The translations under genes and the position numbers were made by a program. DNA of 5,590 nucleotides, taken from DATJBC01 sp035515515. GTDB lineage: Bacteria > Actinomycetota > Acidimicrobiia > Acidimicrobiales > UBA8190. The notes beneath the pieces were generated by a model. It was not told where the DNA came from. It made no database searches and saw only the letters and a list, made by a program, of their open reading frames with translations. This document shows, piece after piece, positions 1 to 5,590 of the stretch. The DNA is taken from the NCBI GenBank assembly GCA_035515515.1, contig DATJBC010000024.1:1-5590 (forward strand), written 5' to 3'. The stretch's first letter is position 1. Every line of letters begins with the position of its first letter.

Positions 1-907
1 GCCATCCCCCACGCTCGAACCCCCGCGGGGCCGTGACCAGCCGGCCGCGCCCCAGCAGGTCGAGGGTGGGACAGGGACTCACGAGCACGCAGGGCACGCC
101 GGCTCGCCGGGCGCGTTCTGCCGCCACTTCCCAGGCGCACCACGTGGGGGACCGCTCCTCGTGGTACACCTCGTCGTGGGCGTCGAGCACGAGCGCGCCG
201 GCCAGGCGCGGCAACGGCGCGAAGGCGGCCGCCCGGGTGCCCACGGCGACGCAGCCCCCGGCGCGGGCCCGGGCCCACTCCTCGGGCAGGAGGGCGACGG
301 GGGTGCCCTCCTGGTGCCAGCGCCGGGCCAGCGCCCGCGCCGCCCCCTGGCCCGGGGCGAGCACGAGGACGCCCGCCCCCGGCCCCACCAGGGCGGCCGC
401 CCGCCGGCACCACGGCCAGGGGTCGGCCGCCGGTCCGGCGCGCACCACCGTCGTGGTCGCCTCCCCGGCCGGGCCGGGCGCCACCGCCGCCGTGGCGGGC
501 GGGCCCCCCGGGGCCGGGCCGGGCGCCGACGGCAGGCGGCGCACGACGCGCGGCGCCGACGCCGTGCGCAGGAGGATGGACAGGGGCCCGGCCCAGCGCC
601 ACGCCGCCCAGGCGGCCACCTCCAGCACCGCCGGGGGCGGCCCCCAGCCCCGCACGGCGGCGAGGGGGCGCAGCGCCACCCCGGGCTCGGGGTCCACCCC
701 GTCGGCCACCACCCAGCCCCACACCCGCCGCCCCCCCAGCACCACCCGGACCTCGGACCCCACCCGGACCTCGGGCCCCAGGGCGTCGGGGACGGCGTAG
801 TCGAAGGCCTTGGCGATGGCGGGGACATCGGGGAGCACCCGCACCACCCGGGGGGGCCCGGCGGCGGCCGGGGCGCCGGGGCCCGGCCGCGGGCCCGCCG
901 CCGTCAC
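1..907 (-). CDS. priA: PriA-like replication restart protein, N-terminal part; runs off the left edge
   Basis: An uninterrupted minus-strand frame of 302 codons runs from a GTG (905-907) to the window edge. After about 20 Pro/Ala/Gly-rich residues it shows the PriA 3'-DNA-binding domain (RVVRVLPDVPAI, then FDYAVPD and a VRVGSEVRVVLGGRRVWGWVV-like beta region, residues ~20-64) and a winged-helix-like part (AAWRWAGPLSILLRTASAPRVV region, ~80-102). The helicase lobe keeps its fold pattern, GVLVLAP (179-185) and GTRAAAFAPLP (223-233), but the P-loop is gone: the expected place reads RAGPAADPWPW, with no GKT. Motif II reads LVLDAHDE (239-246) instead of DEEH. PriA normally restarts stalled replication forks; actinobacterial homologues are known to lack detectable helicase motifs, so this one probably loads or recruits primosome partners rather than unwinding DNA. 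The zinc-binding part would lie outside the window. No clear Shine-Dalgarno precedes the GTG, 34 nt after metK, but no better start exists nearby. GTG codons at residues 21, 22 and 24 are alternatives. Confidence 0.93.
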   Translation of the reverse strand, partial: MTAAGPRPGPGAPAAAGPPRVVRVLPDVPAIAKAFDYAVPDALGPEVRVGSEVRVVLGGRRVWGWVVADGVDPEPGVALRPLAAVRGWGPPPAVLEVAAWAAWRWAGPLSILLRTASAPRVVRRLPSAPGPAPGGPPATAAVAPGPAGEATTTVVRAGPAADPWPWCRRAAALVGPGAGVLVLAPGQGAARALARRWHQEGTPVALLPEEWARARAGGCVAVGTRAAAFAPLPRLAGALVLDAHDEVYHEERSPTWCAWEVAAERARRAGVPCVLVSPCPTLDLLGRGRLVTAPRGFERGGW

Positions 908-941
908 GGCGCCAGCCCGGCGGCGCGCCGCAGGGCGGCCG

Positions 942-2134
<1,193 letters not shown>

Positions 2135-2138
<4 letters not shown>

Positions 2139-3409
2139 GGTTCGCTCCTCGGCTCGTGGTCCCCCCCAGAGGCACCGGCTGTGCCGCCGCCCCCACCCCG
2201 GCGCTCGGCACCCAGGCGGTCGACCACACTATCCAATACGGCGTGGGCCACTTCGAGCTTCGACGCCAGGGGGACGGCGCGACACGAGCCGTCGCTGCCC
2301 AGGATGGTCACCGCGTTGGTGTCGTGGTCGAATCCCACCTGCTCGGCCGAGACGTCGTTGGCCACCATGAGGTCGACGTGCTTGGCCCGCATCTTGGCGC
2401 TGGCGCGCGCCGCCACGTCGTGGGTCTCCGCCGCGAAGCCCACCAGGACCTGCCCGGGCGGGCGGCGCCGGCCGAGCTCGGCCAGGATGTCGGGCGTCGG
2501 CTCGAGGACGATCTCGGGCACCCCGTCGGACTTGGCCAGCTTGGCCTCGGCGGGGGCCTTGACCCGGAAGTCGGCCACGGCCGCCGCCATGACCACGACG
2601 TCGGCGTGGGCGGCGTGCTCGAGCATGGCCGCCTCCATCTGCGCGGCGCTCTCCACGGCCACCACCACGGCACGGGGTGGGGCGGGGCGGCGGGCGCTGG
2701 TGACGAGCACCACGTCGGCCCCCCGCGCCAGGGCGGCTTCCGCCACGGCGTGTCCCTGCTTGCCCGAGGAGCGGTTGGAGATGAAGCGGACGGGGTCGAT
2801 GGGCTCGCGCGTCCCCCCCGCGCTCACCACCACCCGCACGCCGGCCAGGTCGCCCGTGCTGCGGCCGAGCTGGGCCAGCACGGCGTCGACGATGCGCTCG
2901 GGCTCGGCCATGCGCCCGGCGCCCACGTCGCCCCCGGCCAGGCGACCGACGCCGGGCTCCACCACGTGCACGCCGCGGGCGCGCAAGGTGGCCAGGTTGT
3001 CCTGCACGGCCGGGTGCTCCCACATCTCGGTGTGCATGGCCGGACAGACCACGACGGGCGCCCGGGTGGCCAGGACCGTGGCGGTGAGCAGCCCGTCGGC
3101 GAGGCCGTGCGCATACCTGCCGATGAAGTCGGCCGTCGCCGGCGCCACCACCACGAGCGCGGCGCGCTGGCCGAGCCGGGTGTGGGGGATCGGGTCGTCC
3201 TCGTCCCACAGCGACCGGCGCACGGGCTCGGAGGCGAGGGCCGACAAGGTCACCTCGCCCACGAAGCGCGTGGCGTCGTCGGTCATGACCGGCACGACGT
3301 GCACGCCGGCGTCGACGAGACGGCGGCACACGTCGACGGCCTTGTAGGCGGCGATCCCCCCGGTGACGCCGAGGACCACGGTGGCGCCGACGGCGGAGCG
3401 GCTCGTCAT
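2135..3409 (-). CDS. coaBC: bifunctional phosphopantothenoylcysteine decarboxylase / phosphopantothenate-cysteine ligase
   Basis: Catalyses two consecutive steps of coenzyme A synthesis: ligation of cysteine to 4'-phosphopantothenate (CoaB, C-terminal half) and FMN-dependent decarboxylation to 4'-phosphopantetheine (CoaC, N-terminal half). The 424 residues show CoaC first: the flavin-binding GVTGGIAAYK (14-23), the presumed catalytic His76 in IPHTRLGQ, APATADFIG (89-97) and PAMHTEMW (123-130). CoaB follows: SAGGTREPIDPVRFISNRSSGK (196-217), MAAAVADFR (274-282), the lysine-containing EAKLAKSDG (288-296) and GFAAETHD (324-331). Two sites differ from textbook Dfp: His126 replaces Asn in PxMNxxMW, and LAGGDVG (157-163) has no cysteine where E. 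coli Dfp has ACGD. I recall the same changes in mycobacterial CoaBC, so they look clade-specific. The last ~20 residues are a Gly-rich tail. The ATG start is supported by GGAG 8 nt upstream (3418-3421). The stop overlaps the metK start. Confidence 0.97.
2145..2150 (-). promoter_or_regulatory. ribosome binding site of metK inside the coaBC 3' end
   Basis: GAGGAG on the minus strand, 6 nt before GTG 2138. With the GTGA overlap of coaBC and metK (2135-2138) it points to coupled translation. Confidence 0.85.
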
Positions 3410-3433
3410 CGTCCGGGCTCCGGGCAGGTCGCG

Positions 3434-3448
3434 GGCGGGGCTCCCGCC
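3434..3448 (-). other. small hairpin between rpoZ and coaBC
   Basis: A perfect 6-bp inverted repeat, GGCGGG - AGC loop - CCCGCC on the minus strand, sits 2 nt after the rpoZ stop in the 41-nt gap before coaBC. There is no following T run, so it is not a convincing intrinsic terminator. It could be an mRNA processing or 3'-end stabilising element, or chance in GC-rich DNA. Confidence 0.4.
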
Positions 3449-3450
3449 TG

Positions 3451-3807
3451 CTACTCGCCGGCCTCCGGCTCCTCGGGGCTGCGCTCGCCCGTGAGCGCGG
3501 TGAGCCCCGTGGGCTCGCCGGCGGCCTCGGCGGCCTCCTCGCCCTCGAGCTCCTCGCCGGGCTCGGGCCGGTGGAAGGTGGCCTTGGCCGCCGAGATCTC
3601 CTCGAAGGCGATGGTGAGGGGCTTGCCCGACACCGACGTCACCTGCGGGGGCACCACGTATCCCAGGCCCTCCCCCAGCTGGTTGTAGTACGAGTTGATC
3701 TGCCGGGCCCGCTTGGCCGACAGGGCGACCAGGGTGAACTTGGAGTCCACCTTGTCGAGGAGCTCCTCGATGGGGGGGTCCATGAGCGTGGTGCGGCGCT
3801 GGGCCAA
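3451..3807 (-). CDS. rpoZ: DNA-directed RNA polymerase omega subunit
   Basis: Omega is the small RNA polymerase subunit that holds and helps fold the beta' subunit. The 118-residue product has the actinobacterial omega core: PPIEELLDKVDSKFTLVALS (11-30), the hallmark AKRARQIN (31-38), SYYNQLGEGLGYVVPP (39-54) and KPLTIAFEEI (62-71). The last 38 residues form a low-complexity acidic tail with 13 glutamates and only one basic residue. I chose a TTG start (3805-3807) because GGAGGAG (3816-3822, inside the end of gmk) sits 8 nt before it, while the in-frame ATG eight codons later (3781-3783) has no Shine-Dalgarno. Starting at that ATG would still keep the whole conserved core, so the N-terminal eight residues are the only doubt. 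The gene begins 3 nt after the gmk stop, so the two are almost surely cotranscribed and translationally coupled. Omega beside gmk is a widespread bacterial arrangement. Confidence 0.96.
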   Translation of the reverse strand: MAQRRTTLMDPPIEELLDKVDSKFTLVALSAKRARQINSYYNQLGEGLGYVVPPQVTSVSGKPLTIAFEEISAAKATFHRPEPGEELEGEEAAEAAGEPTGLTALTGERSPEEPEAGE

Positions 3808-3810
3808 GGT

Positions 3811-4383
3811 TCAGGCTCCTCCACGGGCGCCGGCGTCCGTCGCCGGCGGGAGATTGCGATGCGCGTCCAGTATACCGGCCACCTCCGCTACCGCCCGGTC
3901 CACCTCGTCGTTTGTCACCACGTAGGGCGTGATCTGGCGCCCCAGGCGCATCTCCTCGGCCCCGATGGCGATGCGCCGCTCCACCTCGGCGTCGTCGTCA
4001 CCCCGGTGGCGCAGCCGCTGGCGCTGCGCCTGCGGAGAGGGGGGGACGAGGAGCACCACCAGCGCGTCGGGGTGCATGGCCTTCACCTGGCGGGCGCCCT
4101 GCAGATCGATCTCGAGCACCACGTCCTTGCCGGGGGGGGCGTCGGGGATGGGCGTGCCGTAGAGGTTGCCGAGGAACTCGGCCCACTCGAGGAAGCCGCC
4201 CGCGGCGACGGCCTCCTCGAAGCGCGCCCTGTCCACATAGGTGTACGCATCGGGAGACTCGCCGTTGCGACGCGGACGCGTCGTCCACGACTTGCTGAGC
4301 CACAGCGCCGGGTCCTGCGCGACCAGGCGGGCGACCACGGTCCCTTTGCCTGCGCCTCCGGGACCGGAGATGACGACGATCAG
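3811..4383 (-). CDS. gmk: guanylate kinase, probable CTG start
   Basis: Phosphorylates GMP (and dGMP) to GDP with ATP, an essential step of purine nucleotide recycling. From the CTG the protein is 190 residues, normal for the family. It shows the P-loop SGPGGAGKGT (6-15; Lys13), the GMP-binding SKSWTTRPRRNGE (30-42), LEWAEFLGNLYGTP (65-78), VVLEIDLQGA (88-97), a lid-like arginine region around RRIAIGAEEM (136-145) and YVVTNDEVDRA (154-164). The start is the problem. The frame is open only from an upstream TGA at 4450-4452, and between that and the P-loop there is no ATG, GTG or TTG. The first GTG (4336-4338) lies after the P-loop lysine and would remove the ATP site. The one NTG codon is CTG (4381-4383), which overlaps the mihF stop as CTGA, copying the usual ATGA coupling geometry, although only a poorly spaced AAGG precedes it. 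The identity is certain; the start is inferred. An 8-base G run (4132-4139) lies inside. Confidence 0.94.
   Translation of the reverse strand: MIVVISGPGGAGKGTVVARLVAQDPALWLSKSWTTRPRRNGESPDAYTYVDRARFEEAVAAGGFLEWAEFLGNLYGTPIPDAPPGKDVVLEIDLQGARQVKAMHPDALVVLLVPPSPQAQRQRLRHRGDDDAEVERRIAIGAEEMRLGRQITPYVVTNDEVDRAVAEVAGILDAHRNLPPATDAGARGGA
3816..3822 (-). promoter_or_regulatory. ribosome binding site of rpoZ inside the gmk 3' end
   Basis: GGAGGAG on the minus strand lies 8 nt before TTG 3807 and is made of the last Gly-Gly-Ala codons of gmk. It is the main reason to choose the TTG over the ATG eight codons later. Confidence 0.8.
4380..4383 (-). promoter_or_regulatory. mihF stop / gmk start overlap, CTGA
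   Basis: The mihF stop TGA (4380-4382) shares two bases with the only NTG codon available to gmk (CTG, 4381-4383). The geometry is that of termination-reinitiation coupling. No well-spaced Shine-Dalgarno precedes it; AAGG ends only 2 nt upstream of the CTG. Confidence 0.6.
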
Positions 4384-4700
4384 GACCTTGCGGTGTGCGA
4401 CAGCAGCGCGTCGCGCTGGTTCGCACCGAGCCCCTGCAGTCTGCGGCTCTCACTGATGCCCACCGTCTCCATGAGACGGCGAGCCTTCACCTTCCCGAGA
4501 CCGGGAAGTGATTCGAGCACCGACAGCACCTTCATCTTGCCGACGGTCTCGTCTTGCTCGGCGCGGTTCAGAAGCTCCGACAGGGTGATCGATCCCATCT
4601 TCAGCTTCTCTTTCACCTCGGCCCGTTCGCGACGGACCTTGGCGGCTTTGTCCAGCGCCGCCTGGCGCTGCTCCGGGGTGAGTGCAGGAGGTTGCGGCAT
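4380..4700 (-). CDS. mihF: actinobacterial integration host factor (mIHF/sIHF family nucleoid protein)
   Basis: A small basic nucleoid-associated protein unrelated in fold to E. coli IHF; mycobacterial and Streptomyces members bind and bend DNA, and the mycobacterial one was found as host factor for phage L5 integration. From the ATG at 4698-4700 it is 106 residues, very near the 105 typical of the family. It begins MPQPPALTPEQRQAAL, closely matching family N-termini, continues with a charged helix (AAKVRRERAEVKEKLK, 19-34) and contains GKMKVLSVLESLPGLGK (54-70), which enters the helix-turn-helix-like DNA-binding part, then VKARRLMETVGI (71-82) and RRLQGLG (86-92). Upstream in-frame ATGs at 4710-4712 (after a G6 run) and 4734-4736 (ATGA overlap with pyrF) would add 4 or 12 residues; I prefer 4700 from family alignment. 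My count over 4441-4620 gives 60% G+C, clearly lower than the neighbours, as can occur in highly expressed conserved genes. The stop overlaps gmk. Confidence 0.95.
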   Translation of the reverse strand: MPQPPALTPEQRQAALDKAAKVRRERAEVKEKLKMGSITLSELLNRAEQDETVGKMKVLSVLESLPGLGKVKARRLMETVGISESRRLQGLGANQRDALLSHTARS

Positions 4701-4716
4701 GCGGGCCACCATAGCG

Positions 4717-4732
4717 CCCCCCTGTACGGGGG
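4717..4732 (-). promoter_or_regulatory. C5/G6 hairpin between pyrF and mihF
   Basis: On the minus strand CCCCC (4728-4732), a GTACA loop and GGGGGG (4717-4722) can form a 5-bp stem immediately after the pyrF stop. The G run is also the only purine-rich ribosome-site candidate for the ATG at 4712, so the fold could hide it. The structure is visible in the sequence; a regulatory role is inference. Confidence 0.35.
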
Positions 4733-5443
4733 TCATGCGCGAGATCGCGTCAATGACGACGAGACTTCGTCGAGCACGGCGGAGGCGACACCGGAGGGAT
4801 CCTCGGCGGCGGTGACGGCGCGGCCCACGACGAGGATGTCGGCGCCGGCGGCGATGGCCGCCGCGGGGGTGGCCGCACGGGCCTGGTCGTCGGTCGAGGA
4901 GCCCGTGGGCCTGATGCCGGGGACCACCGTCACGAGCCCCGGCGCAACACGGCGCGTCACCGCGATGTCCTGCGCGGCGCACACCAGTCCACCACAGCCC
5001 GCCGACGCCGCCAACCGGGCTCGCTCCTCGAGCACGGCCGGTGGCGCCTCGCTCTCACTGGTGAGCACCGTGACGCCGAGCACGCAGGGTGCCGGCGCGC
5101 CGGCCGCCGCCGCGCCCTCGGCCATGCCCACCACCGCGGCCCGCACCATGGCGTCGCCACCCTGGGTGTGCACCGTCGTGTAGGCAACGCCGAGCCCCCC
5201 GATGACCCGGGCCGCCCGGAGCACTGTTGTGGGAATGTCGTGCAACTTGAGGTCGAGGAACACCCGGTAGCCCTCGACGGTGAGGGCGGAGATGGTCTCG
5301 GGGCCGGCCGCTCCGAAGAGCTCGAGGCCCACCTTGGCCACGCCGAACCAGGGCCGCAGGGCCCGCGCCAGGCGCAGGGCCACCACGAGGTCGTCCACGT
5401 CCAGGACGAGCGCCAGCCGGTCGCGGGGGTCGTCAGCGACCAC
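4733..5443 (-). CDS. pyrF: orotidine 5'-phosphate decarboxylase
   Basis: Decarboxylates orotidine monophosphate to UMP, the last step of pyrimidine synthesis, as a soluble TIM-barrel enzyme. Counting from GTG 5443 the product has 236 residues, usual for the short bacterial type. Visible are the first strand LALVLDVDD (10-18), AKVGLELFG (36-44, with the conserved Lys), the catalytic DLKLHDIP (64-71; Asp64, Lys66, Asp69), VVPGIRP (173-179) and the phosphate-binding end ADILVVGRAVT (201-211). The Asn often found after DIP is Thr here. Start choice: GTG at 5447-5449 also lies in frame, but it overlaps the GGGAGG ribosome site (5449-5454); GTG at 5441-5443 is 5 nt after that site and is preferred. 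The stop TGA (4733-4735) overlaps an in-frame ATG of mihF. It is the first complete gene of the cluster; upstream pyrimidine genes (such as carB or pyrD) would be expected beyond the right edge but are not visible. Confidence 0.97.
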   Translation of the reverse strand: MVADDPRDRLALVLDVDDLVVALRLARALRPWFGVAKVGLELFGAAGPETISALTVEGYRVFLDLKLHDIPTTVLRAARVIGGLGVAYTTVHTQGGDAMVRAAVVGMAEGAAAAGAPAPCVLGVTVLTSESEAPPAVLEERARLAASAGCGGLVCAAQDIAVTRRVAPGLVTVVPGIRPTGSSTDDQARAATPAAAIAAGADILVVGRAVTAAEDPSGVASAVLDEVSSSLTRSRA

Positions 5444-5448
5444 TGCCA

Positions 5449-5454
5449 CCTCCC
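5449..5454 (-). promoter_or_regulatory. ribosome binding site of pyrF
   Basis: GGGAGG on the minus strand, 5 nt before GTG 5443. It decides between two in-frame GTG codons two residues apart, since the outer GTG overlaps this site. Confidence 0.75.
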
Positions 5455-5515
5455 GGGCCGGCCCCGGGCGGCCGGCGGGGCGGCACGGGCGGGATGGGCG
5501 GGCGGGCCGGCGGCC

Positions 5516-5545
5516 GGGTCACCGGGGGGCGGGTCACCGGGGGGC
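5516..5545. repeat. two perfect tandem copies of a 15-bp unit
   Basis: GGGTCACCGGGGGGC occurs at 5516-5530 and again at 5531-5545 on the plus strand without mismatch. The 15-bp period is a multiple of three; on the minus strand it would read as a five-residue repeat, such as PPVTR, if translated. Confidence 0.9.
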
Positions 5546-5554
5546 GGGGCGCGG

Positions 5555-5587
5555 CCGGTGCCGGGCCGGTGCCGGGCCGGGGCCCGG
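5555..5587. repeat. 11-bp tandem repeat, two perfect copies and one degenerate
   Basis: CCGGTGCCGGG is at 5555-5565 and 5566-5576 on the plus strand, followed by CCGGGGCCCGG at 5577-5587, which matches at 9 of 11 positions. The period is not a multiple of three. Confidence 0.85.
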
Positions 5588-5590
5588 CGG

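Larger units (their letters stand above)
5450..5590. other. unassigned GC-rich stretch upstream of pyrF
   Basis: About 140 bases of almost pure G+C with tandem repeats. On the minus strand one frame ends at TGA 5534-5536, another at TGA 5433-5435 inside pyrF, and the third is open into pyrF; any of these could be the Pro/Ala/Arg-rich C-terminal tail of an upstream gene, but no recognisable domain is present to choose among them. An inverted repeat (5571-5578 with 5581-5588) lies at the right edge. No promoter-like hexamers stand out. Confidence 0.5.

Noticed and set aside
743..774. A 14-bp direct repeat in priA (743-756 and 761-774)
   Set aside because: It encodes the repeated EVRV of the PriA DNA-binding domain, an 18-nt in-frame spacing that fits the normal protein sequence.
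921..930. CGGCGCGCCG palindrome between metK and priA as a terminator or operator
   Set aside because: It is too short, has no loop or T run, and short GC palindromes are common by chance here.
3772..4139. C/G homopolymer runs as phase-variation switches (G7 at 3772-3778 in rpoZ, G8 at 4132-4139 in gmk; similar runs in coaBC and priA)
   Set aside because: These are housekeeping genes with intact frames, and such runs are expected at this base composition. They are only places where sequencing or assembly indels should be watched for.
4713..4982. N-terminal extension of mihF to about 200 residues reaching into pyrF
   Set aside because: The extra residues are Arg/Gly/His-rich and read out of frame through the pyrF coding sequence. 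Family members are about 105 residues and begin near MPQPPALTPEQ.
5433..5590. C-terminus of a pyrD or carB gene at the right edge
   Set aside because: The neighbourhood makes it likely that such a gene lies upstream, but none of the three minus-strand frames shows a recognisable family motif, so no coding feature was called.

Overview
This is a very GC-rich window that looks like the chromosome of an actinobacterium (Actinomycetota), perhaps from the Acidimicrobiia. The reasons are: base composition (my count of positions 361-420 is 52 G+C in 60); an actinobacterial-type integration host factor (mIHF) directly upstream of guanylate kinase; a PriA whose helicase motifs have decayed, as is known for actinobacterial PriA; and the gene order pyrF - mihF - gmk - rpoZ - coaBC - metK - priA, a conserved actinobacterial housekeeping cluster. 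The class-level guess is inference; the phylum-level call is well supported.

All seven genes lie on the minus strand, so transcription runs from high to low coordinates. In order: about 140 bases of repeat-rich, unassigned sequence at the right edge (5450-5590); pyrF (UMP synthesis); mihF (nucleoid protein); gmk (GMP to GDP); rpoZ (RNA polymerase omega); coaBC (coenzyme A synthesis); metK (S-adenosylmethionine synthesis); and the N-terminal 302 codons of priA, which runs off the left edge. Junctions are tight: mihF follows pyrF within about 32 nt, gmk overlaps mihF by 4 nt (CTGA), rpoZ starts 3 nt after gmk, coaBC 41 nt after rpoZ, metK overlaps coaBC by 4 nt (GTGA), and priA starts 34 nt after metK. 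No rho-independent terminator is visible, so the block is probably one operon with translational coupling at several junctions. Together the genes join pyrimidine and purine nucleotide supply, transcription machinery, nucleoid structure, two central cofactors and replication restart.

The window is mostly ordinary core genome; I do not see an undescribed system, mobile element, RNA gene or CRISPR array. The points most worth a second look are the start of gmk, where the only initiator-like codon that keeps the P-loop is CTG inside a CTGA overlap; the use of all four NTG start codons in one gene cluster; the loss of Walker A and DEAH residues in PriA; two residue changes in the CoaC active-site motifs; a hairpin and three candidate ATGs at the pyrF/mihF junction; and tandem repeats upstream of pyrF.
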